DNA of 64,000 bases, taken from contig CM031601.1 of the NCBI GenBank assembly GCA_018398815.1, positions 36,494,009-36,558,008 on the forward strand, written 5' to 3'. Below the pieces are notes generated by a model. It was not told the origin of the DNA and searched no databases. It worked only from the letters and a program-made list of their open reading frames with translations. This stretch comes from Conus ventricosus (lineage: Eukaryota; Mollusca; Gastropoda; Neogastropoda; Conidae). Positions 47,998 through 59,889 of the stretch are shown one piece after another (positions within the stretch are counted from its first letter, which is position 1; each line of letters begins with the position of its first letter). Position numbers and translations under genes: made by a program.

Positions 47998-50900
47998 CCC
48001 TCCGGGTGCAACCTTCCGTCAGGCTTTTCTGTACTGTATCTTTAGGCTTGCTGACGCATCAAAACTCCTAGAATGTAGGTGTACACGCTAGACTTTTAGC
48101 CAAGGTCTGACTGGCAAAGCATTACTGGTAGATGAACACCTGGTTAGGTCTCCATTCAATATTTTAGTGAGGGCCCCCCCCCCCTCAAGAAAACAATTAA
48201 ATAATCCCACAGTTTCCTAGTCTCTTCTCCTTCTTAACATCGTTTTCGTGTCCGCTCTCCCTTCAACTTCTTACACAATCCGTGTTCTCTGTGTCGTCTG
48301 AGGCCCACGTTTCCCGTGCGTTTCTCATTATGGGAGATTTTCCTGGATTTAACCCTGATTGACTGCTTCATCATCAACACTCCTATTTGGCCTGGACCCT
48401 CTAACGTTTAAGTCCCACTCATCATCCTGTCCTTGCTGCCTAAGCTAGGCTAAAGCGCGGCTTGTCAATCGGTTTGGGAGCTTCTGTGCATCCTTCTACC
48501 TTTATATCTATTTTTGAAATCCTTGCACTAATACTGTTTCCGGTAAATGGGCATCCCACCTTGTTTACTCGTGTGTAATCAAGGAACAATTTTAATAATA
48601 CTACATGCATCAATTCAAAAAAATTCACGTATCAAACGACTATATACACTCTAACGAACTATTATTTTCACTTCTGCCCTTTGCTATTGTTAGGACGGAT
48701 AAGTAGAACCTCATCCATATCCTTTTTTGCGATCAGCAATGAATCATTGGTCTCACCAACCAAAATGTCAAAAGACTGAGAACGGTCACTCTGTAGGCCC
48801 TCCAAGATGCACTCTGAAAAGCTTCTTTAATCGTCGACGTTGATTGATCGACCGATCAGTTCTCCCACATAACTTGAACTCTACCGATAATCCGTGCAAA
48901 TCTGAGAGAGAGTTTCGAGCAAAATAATGTCTGAAAGCACGCAAGGATGACCCAACGTCCATCGTGGCTTGTACCAAAGGCAATGAACAGAGTCCCCACA
49001 ACTGACACCCTCTTCCTTACTTTTGCTCTACCTCTCTACCGGAGTCATCAACTGGATACCTGAACGCAGTACGCTCTAACATCCCTCCCCCTCCGCTGCT
49101 TCAAGTGCACCAAGTTCGCCTCCCATATTAGATACAGATGCACGGAAAATGGTTTTACCTGCTGCCACCATCCACTCAGGTGTGTGTGTACAGTCCACCA
49201 CTTCTGTGCAACTGTGAGCTCCACCCTCGTCATCAAAGACTGCCCACACTGTTGAAGGCAAAGAAATTCAGAGAATAAAGAGAACAGAGAATCCCGTTTT
49301 TTGAGGCGTAAAAGATTGTAAGAAAATCAACCGACTGCTGGGCTCCGTTTGCAGCCGCATACGAACCAACACAGTCAGCATCCGTGCAGACGTCGAAACC
49401 TCTGTTCTGAAGACAGCCAGGAACCCAGTCTTAGCCTCAGGTCAGAAAATACTTGCACGCGACTAGCTCCTACATCTTCGCCTCAATACACTCGTACTTC
49501 GAAATCCTCCTCCTGCCCCAAACCATTAAGGGGCAAAAGATTAACAGCCCTTCAGCGCAGAAAGTAGAAGTATTGGAAATACAAGAACAAGACCACCCCC
49601 TCAAAATCTCCAAAGGCAAACCTGTGCACCTGTCAACAAGTCTGGTGGTTGATTAAGAAAAATAATCCCGGCCTAAAATGAAAGCACCGAATAATTTTTA
49701 ACAGATCGAGAGTTAATACGAAGAAACTTACCTTCATATTTCTCTCTCTCATTCTAGGAATTTTTACATGGAATAAAGTACTGTTCTGGTGAATAGTTTA
49801 CCAGATTTTATTCTCTTCTCATGCTCCATGGATATTTAAAATAATCCATTGGAATATCAGCTAAATTCAAATTTTTGAGAGCCTGAAGCTTCAGGTCAAC
49901 TATGAAACCTGCCTCGGCTCTTCAGGATACAACAAATTCAAAGCCAGAAGACCTTCACTTTTTCTCTGGCTTTAATGTTCCAATCCATACTCTCAACCAT
50001 ACACATTGAAAGTATGTTCCCTTCTTTAAATAAAACATTTGCTGTATATCCTGTCTGCTCTGACTACCCTCCGCTCTCAGCTGTAGCTGCGAGAGTCACT
50101 CTCCACAAGACTGTCCACAATCTGCTCACTTTATAGCCACCTTTCGGTCCTTTGTCCTCAGACCGTTCAGTCCCGATCGTATTACTTCCTCGACCTGTTT
50201 GCTGTGGGATCTTTAAACGGTCACAATCCCTTTGGGGGTATGTCAGTTCATCTTCCAAGTATGGCTTCTTGAAGAAGTCCTTTTCTGAATTTGATTTGTT
50301 TGTCGAACGTTGTCTCCCAAATTACCTCCACTCTTCCCACAAGTTTTCAACTTTCGGTGTTGATTTGTCGATTTGTGACCCCTCGTCCTGGTCTGAACTA
50401 TAGTGGTCCTGTCCCATGACAATCTGCATCCACGGAATGACCGTTCCCGGTCCTCTACACACCCGAATAACTATCACGTTGTATCGCAACAGCTTCAGAT
50501 TATAAGAAAGCAACTGAGCTATTTTCAACCACTATTCAAAAGAATACCTAAACACTGTTTTTCTTCATAGTCCAGACCCACAAATCCTCTACTAACACAG
50601 TGATCAACTGTGCTAAAACCTGTATCCCCTTTCTTCCGACATACGCCAAATGCCAAAAACTCACGGTTCAATTCAGACTGCAACAAAATGTCAAAAGTTC
50701 GCATTACGGCTCAGCGCGGGATAACCAACACCGTCGGTCCCAACGCTAAGCCCATCAGAATCTCCGCAAATCGAGAACACTTTCAAATTCATAAACGTCG
50801 GATTCCTGAAAACTTCTGCTCCAGCTGACATCCTAAAACTTCCAAAAATAAGTTTGGGAACATCAGTAGAAAAATCAAAGAAAACACCATCCCCTCCATT

Positions 50901-53591
50901 CTCACTTAAACTTGCTGATGCCTCTGTTCCCGACAATTCAACTGTGCAACTGTTGGCCTCCACATCCTCAGAACCCTCATCTTCAAATAAATCTGCAGGC
51001 CTTTTTAGAAACAAAATATTTTAGAGAAATCTTCATACAATTTCACATCAACACTCTGAAACCTAATAATCTTCCTTTTTCAATTTCTGAACTTAAATTA
51101 GCTTTACAAACCTGCACTGATCTGCCCCTGTCTGATGACATTCATGACATTGAATCATTTTCCAAAAGCTGTCCTCCAGACTCTTCTCCAATCTATAACA
51201 ATATCTGACCACAGTCCTCCGACCTCCTGCGGAAAGCCCTGATCATTCCCATTCCAATGCACTGGAAAGGTCTTACCTACCTACCATTCAACACCGCCCA
51301 TTCGCTCGACCAGCAGCCTCTGTAAGCTGATGAAAAGATTGCAACTTCCTCTGTTGTGGAAGCTGGAAAACCGATGTCTTTTTTGGCCAGTGAAACATGC
51401 CGGTTCCAAGCACAATCAGACGTTGACCATTTAATCCTCTGGAATCCACCTCCGCTATCCTTTCTTAACAAGCAACATTGGTCGCTATCTTTTTCGACTC
51501 GAAAAGGGCTACACACTACGTGGAAAATCAAGTCCTCATGGACCTCACAACTTGTGTTTACAGGCCTCACCTGCTGCCTCTGTTCATCTAAACTTTTTAG
51601 CCGATCGACATTCCATGCTTTTGGCACCAAACTCTCTGAGACAATCAAGGCAGGAGTTTGGTGTTCCTCAGGAGCATCCTTTCTCCCGCCCCCTACAGCT
51701 ATAAAATAAATGACATGTCCAATCGTAAACTGTGCACGATTTTCTCCTCTTGTTGAGTGACTTTGCGCCGTATGCAGTTGGAGCTTTCTTTAAAACATTG
51801 TACAGCGGCCGACTCAACTTTGCGTCAACAGAATCCAACAGTGGCCCGAGAAACGGTTTTTACCTTCTTCCCGCAACCAAGACTCATCAATTCATTTTCC
51901 CACAATTTTCGTCGAATCTTTGATGATCCGATATTCGACTAGACAAGTCAACCATTCCAGTTGTAAAAGAAGCCAAATTCCTGAGTTCTTTTTGACCAAA
52001 AACTCAACTTCTCAGCCACATCAAAAACCTCAAACTTCTGCCAGAAAGCTCAGAATATTCTCGGGTCTTGCACACACCGAATGGGGCGCGATAAGAAAGA
52101 ACTTTGCTCACCTCAACAAGCCTTTTTCCTTCCAAATTGGATTATGTTGTGCTTGTAACGCTCTGCAATACCCACTTACCTCAAACTTTTGGACCCTATC
52201 CACCATCAAGGGCTTCGTCTCGTCTTGGAGCTTTCCGCACCAACCTGGTACAGCCTTACGCAAGGCAGGTGAACCTCACTGTCCAATCCGCAGGCTGAAA
52301 ATGACTCTAAATTATTATATCAAAGACTGTTCTCAGAACGCGCTGAATCCTGCCTATGACGGTCGTTACCCTCATTTCAAAACAAATTCGATAACCAACC
52401 CTACCTGTTTTCACCCGTTTGGTCTTCGTAATGCAGCCTCACGTGCGAATGCAGTCAGACCTAGATTGTCATTTTTCTCAAGTTTCCTCCGGACAACCTC
52501 CGTGGACCTTCTTTCTTCCCAGAAGTCATTTCGTCTTGCTGCGTTTCGCAATCGAGTCTACCACTCTCGGCGTACAAGGCTTTGTATCTGAGCGCTGTTT
52601 TTCCAATTTCCCATCCTAACAAAAAGTTTTCACTTGACGGTTTCCAAGTCTAAGAGGGAGTGGCCTGTGCAGTCCTACTGCCCTGGGTCTCCGTTCTCAA
52701 TACTGTTGAAACATATTCTTCAGATGCTCGTTATTCTCTTACCTTACTGATCTGGTTTTGGCTTTGAAGTTATATCACATAATCTTCGAATAGGCTTCTG
52801 GTTCTGTCGATTCCTTGTCACTTTGGAGATTTAGCGGCCGAAACCTTAAGCATCCAGAACTTTTAACACTTTGTTTGTTCAGGAGCAACTTGAAAGGCTC
52901 TTACAACAATACTCTAGTTGGGTCCTGTCAGTTGGCATCGGCGGGATAGAAATGGTTGAATCGTTTACAGAACGCCACAAGAGAGAAACTGCCAACATTT
53001 ATATCCCCGTTCAGATGTTCAACCCAAAATTAAGATTATGTAAGACCTCTGGCAGAATGAACAACACATACAGTAACAATCTCTTTCCAATCCTACCAAC
53101 CTTTAGGAACGTCATCCCTTCCACTTCGGAGGATCCAAATGAGAATCGTTCTGTCCGGCTGCACAACACCGCCATTCGTATTTGACCCATGCTTACCTTT
53201 TAAAGAGTGAATAAGCCTCCGTGTGCATTCCATGTCTGCCCACTCACAATGAAACATTTTCTGTTTTAGATTTGGACGTCACGATGTAGACAACAAACAT
53301 TTTACAGCGGAGTCCAAAGATCCTGTTCAGGGATGTCCCGCCTGATGGATCCTTTATTTTTGGAAGAATTAACTTTTTTCATCTATTAAGATTTAACGGA
53401 AGAAAGATTTTACTAAGTTTCGGTCTTTTGTTGACAGGTCATTTACTGAATTATAAAGTGTTTTTTTTATATTTTTTTTATTTTTTTTTTTGATTTTTTA
53501 TTTTTATTTGACTGGTGATTTGATTTTGAACGTGTGACACCGGTATATGACCTTGCGGTCGCGGGCTATAAGCAAGCTTACATTACTTTAA
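47998..53591 (+). mobile_element. Related I/Nimb-like retrotransposon, copy E, diverged and frameshifted
   Basis: It starts CCCTCCGGG directly after (AC)n and ends in CTATAAGCAAGC...ACTTTA directly before (AC)n. ORF1 retains knuckle-like KCTKFASHIRYRC (about 49,108) that differs from copies A, B and D, and its 5' UTR is also diverged, so E belongs to another subfamily. The ORF2 start ATG is at 49,828. Remnants include an RT block near 51,470-51,700, an RNase H GIGG-E-style motif near 52,940, and the 3' UTR CCTTGCGGTCG near 53,550. No ORF is intact. The duplicated flank at 62.1-62.4 kb lacks it. Confidence 0.8.
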
Positions 53592-54964
53592 CACACACAC
53601 AAACCACCTCACACAACACACACACACACACACACACGCGTGCTTCAAGCCATCACCAAAGGTAAAACATGTTTTGATTGTCAGCAATGATTTTAGGACC
53701 CCCAATAGGCTCATTGATGTTCTTTTTTTTTTATGATGCCCCTTTATAGTCGAGCCCAGAACTGCTTCAATTTCTAAGCATGTAGTCCTCTTTCATTAAG
53801 CAAATCTAGAGTATTTTTTTATTTGCTGTGGCGCTTGCTACATCTGCTGGTTGTTTGTTTGCCATGTCTGTTTGCTTCTGTGACTAATTTTTGCAACTAA
53901 ATCTTCTTGATAAAAATACCATAAAAAACTATACTTTGTCCCACAGGTTCTCTTTCAATCCTGAATTCCCTAAAATTCGCAAATTTACCCATCAGTTACT
54001 GAATGTCAACATTGAACAAACACAACCACCTCCCCCCCAGCCCAGCCCCACACGTTTTTTTTTGGTTCGCAAGATCCTTAGTTGATGACAAGGGCAATAA
54101 CTCCGGACCCAAGCCTTCAGTCGCAGTAGGGAAGCAGGAGGGAAAGGATGAACTGCCCTGTTTGGTTTAAACAGTGCACTTCTCTGACAGCTGCCACTTC
54201 CTCACCTAACTCCCACAAGCTTTCTCCTACGCGTTATGTGATACTAATTAGCTGGTTTTGTTGAAAACAGAAGCGGTGTTGTCTTCATTATTACTTTGCG
54301 CCAGAATGCTTAACGAACTGGTCGATGATGTCACTGATTGTTGGGTCTCTGACTACAAACGATACCAACTTGAATGCTACTTCTTTTATAACCATTGCTG
54401 ACATGCACCACATAGATTTGCCAACAAAAAGATTGAAAGAAATAACGAACACACGAATGAATTGAAATTTCAACACAGTGGATGACCATTGCTTCCTGAA
54501 TCTATCACACTCATCGCTGAACCTATTGGACTGAATATCTTTCCTTACAACTGACTGAAAAGTTATTCGTGGGACTACCTACCACAGCTTTAAGGGCCAA
54601 AATAACAGTCACTGTTGCACTGAGTACTGCTTCACTGGGAACACGGGGCAGTTTTTCCCTACATAGCCTATGCAGTTATTTGCTTGTTATTATGCGTGCT
54701 CTACGTGCTTGTGATGCAGTCTGATACGAATCAATCTCAACCAAACCAGGCTTTAGTAAAGCAAGATTTTAGCCATGGCCACACTGCAATGCATTATAAA
54801 ACTATGAAATGCTTCCTTCCTACCTTGTTGCTTTCCCGTTCAAATCATTGAAACTGATTCTCATATACACACACCAATGCAAAATTTTTTCTCATTTTCA
54901 TCTTCATGTGAGCCATCTCACGACTGGAGAAGAGAGAGAGAGGTCGTGCACACACTCACACACA

Positions 54965-54995
<31 letters not shown>

Positions 54996-55240
54996 ACATT
55001 GACTGAACCACACACCATCAACAATCGATGGTGACTGACAAACTGACTCGACACACTTTTCACTATATCCATCATGTCTACACATTCAAGTGCTTATTGA
55101 TGTGCTAGCTATGGCTGAGAGGTTTGTGTAGAGAATGTTCTAGGCTTTTTCTCGGGTCGATAACTCGAAAAATGTACACACTTTCATCTTGTCAAGCAGA
55201 GACAACTGATCTAAACATTCTTAGCAGGATCTTTGACGAC
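53592..55240 (+). repeat. Segmental duplicate, copy 1
   Basis: From (AC)n-GCGTGCTTCAAGCCATCACC to CTGATCTAAACATTCTTAGC it is collinear with 62,355-64,000, including an (AC)n block preceded by CACGACTGGAGA. No gene is recognised. This copy carries scattered small losses relative to the second. Confidence 0.85.
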
Positions 55241-55774
55241 GCTCTTCTTTAGGTTCGAGACCAAGAAGCTGGCTGACTGAAAGAATCGCACGTGTACACT
55301 GACTTCGAAGAAAGATCTGATCGAAAGTTGTCCAGATTTCTGTACATTCTCCTCATAGTCTCGCGCACATTTTTCTTTTGTAGTATAACATTGAGATGGC
55401 TACATGTCCTTGTTTTTTTCATTTTATGAGCATTTATGCAGATACACTTGGTCTGTTTCCTTTTTCATCTCCAGAAATATCTAGACGAAATACTGCAACA
55501 AATCATTGAAAGTTACACTAATCTTTTTTTAATCCTGTTATCTTGTACCTTCCTAGCACTAGACCAATTGCCGCACCACACGACACAACGAATCAACAAA
55601 TCTTTTGGGTTCACTGATGTTTTGTGTTTCAACGGCCTCCACCAATTTTGTGCTACAAACTGCACCGTAACCACGCCCAATAGATCGGAATGAAGTATGC
55701 ATGCACTTAAGCAACAAGACTACCAATGCAGTTCAGCCACACACCGCGCGCGTACACACATCATACACACAACA

Positions 55775-55813
<39 letters not shown>

Positions 55814-56949
55814 TACAAACACACATCTCATACACAACCCAAACACAACAAAACTACAAACACACTCACACCACACACACACACACTCAGCGAGAGAGAA
55901 GAGAGAGAGAGATGAAATAATCGCTTGGTGAATGTCTCCTCTCACATATTCACACCTCACATCTACAGGGTTTTGCTGAAAAACACTGCCTCCATAGATA
56001 TACATATACACGTGCCGAACCAGGCCCAACTTATGAAACAAACATCTCTATGAAATAAAACCTCAAGAACGCTGAGGAACCGAAGTGGATCAAACGCACA
56101 AAGAATCAATACACACAAATCCTACACACAGTATAATTATATCCAGTGTATGGAGTGAAAAGAATAATAATCCTAAAGCACAATAAAACAGCACAGCATA
56201 GAACACAATCGCTCCCTTGTGCAAGCTTGCTGCCGTTGCGCTGGCTGGCTTTCAGCACTCAGGCGTTATTCAGCAGCTTCTATCGCCTGCCTGGCAGCGG
56301 AACGAAAGAGCACGATTTTCATCTCGGCCACAGCTGTGCCCTTTCTCCTCCTTCCAACCACTTGCTTCTGCGTGGCTCGACCATGCCACACACAACCACA
56401 TTAACCCTCCCCCTGCCCCTATCCCATCCCCCTTCCATTGACCAGTCTGTGTCAGATTCTGCTTGCCCCCACTGTCTGCGTGCGCTGATCTTCAGCAAAA
56501 CTAACTTCTGCTACAACGTCGAGCTCGAAGTCGAAGTCAGGTTCTGTCTTCTACTCGGATCATGTGTGGCTCAAAATCATCATCCTCGTCGGCAACCCTC
56601 ATCGTCAAGAGAATCTCCGATGAAGTGCATCACCACTCATCTTGTTCAAGTAGCCACTCTAATTCACGCTGACTTTACTAACTCCATTAGCAATGTTTTT
56701 GCACATCTACCACTGTTCTTGGCCCCGTCGCCATTTCGCGTACCACCATAGATAAGAGTTCGTTTTCACTGCCGTCACCCACTTGTATTGCTTGAATTAT
56801 AAGTGCAATTGCTGGATATGAAAGTTTCCCAGACAGTTGTTAGATTCTGTGGAACCTCAACAATTCTGAATCTATTATAGTTATACTTCCCGAACATTGC
56901 CGAATTTGCATTAGCTAATATGATTGCACGCCAACACTGTCATGGCAAG
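55241..56949. other. No recognised gene; AC and GA microsatellites
   Basis: (AC)n at about 55,775-55,811 and a GA-rich patch near 55,892-55,912. An open frame at 56,146-56,751 (201 codons) is Leu/Pro/His/Ser-rich with no motif or splice support and is not accepted as a gene. Confidence 0.4.
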
Positions 56950-57215
56950 ACTCAAGTGGTTGGACTTCCCATGCTGTGAACATTACCTTTTACTTAAGAG
57001 ATTCCCATAAAACCTTGTTCAAGGTTGTCTTTGAATTTCTAAACATAGTAACTTTTTCATCTGATCTGCATTTTACAGTAGAAGTATTTATAAAAAAATT
57101 CGAGTGTTTTTTAGTGTATTTGTTATTGGTGTGGGTTGTAGGTATTTGAGTTGACTTTGATAAGTGACACCCTGAATGTCCTTTGCAGTCGTTGCATATG
57201 CAACATAACCTTAGA
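56950..57215 (+). mobile_element. Old I/Nimb-like 3' end remnant, copy G
   Basis: It aligns with the end of ORF2 and the 3' UTR of copies A and B: GTTGGACTTCCCATG, TTTTTCATCTGATCTGCATT, GAGTTGACTTTGATAAGTGA, CCTTTGCAGTCG, ATATGCAACATAACCTTAG. It is strongly diverged and has lost the CAGCC/GGCTG arms. Confidence 0.65.
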
Positions 57216-57494
57216 CCTTGCCTTGAGAACAAGTACACTTGTGACTAGAAATTTGTACTGGAGCAGTAAAGGCTCTGGCTTTGAACATTGAAAGGCTCAC
57301 GAATCGGAGTTTGTAGAAGCCAATCCATTGCTCATATAGGACTTCACTGCACGTGTTGTACAACCAAATGAAAAAAATCCAGTTGTTATTAATTAAAAAT
57401 GGTTAAAGTAAAAAAAATTCCAGCGAACCAGCTAATTTTATACATTCCCTTATTTGTGTCTAATTAATTTATATTGTAGGGAGAGGTTGTCTGA

Positions 57495-58830
57495 TCCTCC
57501 TACAAGCTGAAACCCAAAACCCAGGCTTACAACATCAAAACCGCCGTCAAAGAATGGAATTTTGCAGACGAAAACAAACTATTTGAAATCCCTACCAATC
57601 TGAAAGAGTTTTTACCATGTTCTGGAGGCTTGCCAGAAAAAGACACAGGCTCAAACGCACGTCGGCGCTAAGGTTAAGATGTATTTCCTAAGTACTTGGC
57701 ATAGCATTTTTCCAGTTTGATATTTAACCATACTTCAATTTTTTGTCTTATTTGAGCCTTTCATATTGAATTAATCATTAACTCTTCTTTCTAATTATAT
57801 GATTCCATTACTTCCTCTTGTTCCTAGATTCTTTATTTATACAGCATTCCCTTTTCCGGATTTAGAAAATGAAAAAGAATTTAAAGTGGGAACTGCCACC
57901 GTGCTGTACTGCAAACCGGCCAGGAATAAGCGTCAACAACCGTTGCCCACTCTGTAGGGTCCATGCTGCATCCATTCCATTCATATACACGCCAACGAGC
58001 GACACGTCATGACGTTATACCGATGACGCGTACTCGCGCGATCAAAAGAAAAAGCGCTTACCTCGAGAACCGATTTTCCGGGCTGCTGGAGGATAGGAGG
58101 ATTTTGCTGCCCGTCATATGTTTCGCGGCTGCAGTAAGGAAGTAGAATTTCTGCAAACCGAAAACCGGTTAGGATAAAGAGTTAACTTTTTATCAAGGTT
58201 TCCTGAAGATGATATGGCTGCCTTAATGTCGATAAAAACAGTCCTACACACAAAACTCGCTCCCTTTGTTGATCAGAAATGGAGATTAATACCTGCCTGT
58301 CCGTATAAGGGAAGTTCGCTGGAGTATCAACCTGCGTGACCAAGAAGAAGTTTCAAGAATGCCACAAAATTCTTGTCAAGACAAAATTTCTTCAGCGTCT
58401 GGGGGCGTTGCCACATACCCTCCCACTGGGTGTTTGCCCCTGCACCCCACCAGGGGGCCTAAAGCTCCCCCCCCATGGACCCCCTGGCCTTTTGCAGTAT
58501 ACTATGATTTTCGCCCCACCCCATAGCGCAGTCCTGTCCGTTTTTGCATAACATGCCTCGCGTTTAACACCCCAATCTACGTTAAAAGAAGAACGACACG
58601 GAGAGTCGTCATGTACCACTCACTGGAAACATATTCTTAGAGTGTTGGAATTTTGTATTGACTTTAGAATTAACACTTTACAGGCAACCCAATTAAAATC
58701 CTTTCCATGAGATGTCATGCATGCCTGGTTATATTTGAATTCTGAGAGAGATTAAAATTTGTTTACATATGATCTAAATTTTATGAAAATGATATTTAAG
58801 GAAGTTCTGTGTGTTTTTATAAGATGTTGT
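57495..58830 (+). mobile_element. Old I/Nimb-like ORF2 and 3' UTR remnant, copy H (interrupted)
   Basis: 57,500-57,670 translates as LKPKTQAYNIK...NKLFEIPTNLKEFLP, equivalent to KPKINNYVRD...NKLFQIRPNLKDFLP in copy A, the region after RNase H. 58,610-58,830 matches the C-terminal Cys/His region and 3' UTR (ATTCTTAGAGTGTTGGAA, GAGAGATTAAAATTTG). About 900 bp between them is not clearly related and may be an insertion. The match stops exactly at TTAA. Confidence 0.6.
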
Positions 58831-59064
58831 TTAAAACACTTCACTGCCACAATATAATACACATTTGAATATCTGTGGCCAAGGTAAAATTTGCTTTTGG
58901 GTAGGTTCCGTAAAATGGTTACTGCTCACATATTTCTGACAGATCTTTCAGATTTTTGGCGCATGGTTTTGTGTTATGCATTGATCTATAATTCTTTGTT
59001 AAAATACTTTGTTATGTTCAATTAGTTTAGACAGAAATTGAAAAATTATAAAATTTTACAAAAA
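58831..59064 (+). mobile_element. piggyBac-like terminus (PB-2) nested in copy H
   Basis: TTAA at 58,831-58,834 then AACACTTCACTGCCAC, followed by about 215 bp matching 871-1,100 and 27,860-28,085. The TTAA aligns with the TTTAACGAG of the retrotransposon 3' UTR, so insertion occurred at a TTAA already in copy H. Confidence 0.6.
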
Positions 59065-59889
59065 ATTACAGTTTACACAGATGGGACAAAATGAACCCCA
59101 CTTGTTTATTTTTACTGTTCCCTGCCTCATGCATTTCCCATTTTGCTTCAAGTAAATTGTGTTTTTTGTATTCGTTTCTGCAGACTTTGTATTTGTCTTG
59201 ACCTCCCTTGCATCCTTGGGTGGATCCTCAAGCGTGGCCTCAAAATTGTCCCCTACATTTTAACTATTTGCATAATCTTTTGTTTTTTCAGCATACTTTT
59301 TCCTCCCCATGCTTTTTGTTTCATTTATACCCGTCACTGGTTGCTTTGGGGTGCTACGGATTCTTTTTAGCACCAGTGGTGAGAACACAATGGTATTTTG
59401 TCTGTGGTGTTCTCTAATTTGACTCCAGAATCAACACAACCAGCCTTGGTCTCCCTAATGAGTTCCCATCCCAGCGACTAAAGGCCTCGGAGCATGCAAT
59501 ACAAATATATCTGCGTCAAAGGATTGCGCATATTTCCTTATGCAGCTATGAAATTTCATATCTGTAATGAAATTTTCTTAATTTCATGTTTCCAGATTTC
59601 TTCATCTTCAACCCCACTTCATCCCCCCCCCCCACCCCCCCCCCCCCCCCCTTAAGTCCAAATCTTTGCCATGTCATAACTATGAAGACAGTTGATTGTT
59701 GCCGCTCTGTTTTTTCCCCCCCACTATTAGATTGTTCGTCTATGTATTTGTCTGACTTTATACAAGTTTTAAAAGCTGTGCCAGTCTGAATAATAGGTAC
59801 ATCTGTGTTAGGTTTCTTATGGAGCTAAAGTTGCCCCACTTGTTTACTGTATATCGGTTTTCTGTTCACTTGCCTCTTTCATTTCCAAT
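59065..59889. other. Insertion-like segment within the PB-2 element, including a short interspersed repeat
   Basis: Compared with 28,080-28,110, this ~825 bp interrupts the passage from the PB-2 terminus to AACATTTTCGAGTATACAC at 59,890. About 59,430-59,600 resembles the repeat at 60,114-60,420 (CTAATGAGTTCCC, AAAGGCCTCGGAGCATGCAA, TATCTGCGTCAAAGGATTG). A C-rich tract lies at 59,623-59,651. No gene is recognised. Confidence 0.5.

Noticed and set aside
56146..56751. 201-codon ORF
   Set aside because: No start context, motif or repeat relation; Leu/Pro/His/Ser-rich composition and several overlapping frames suggest chance.
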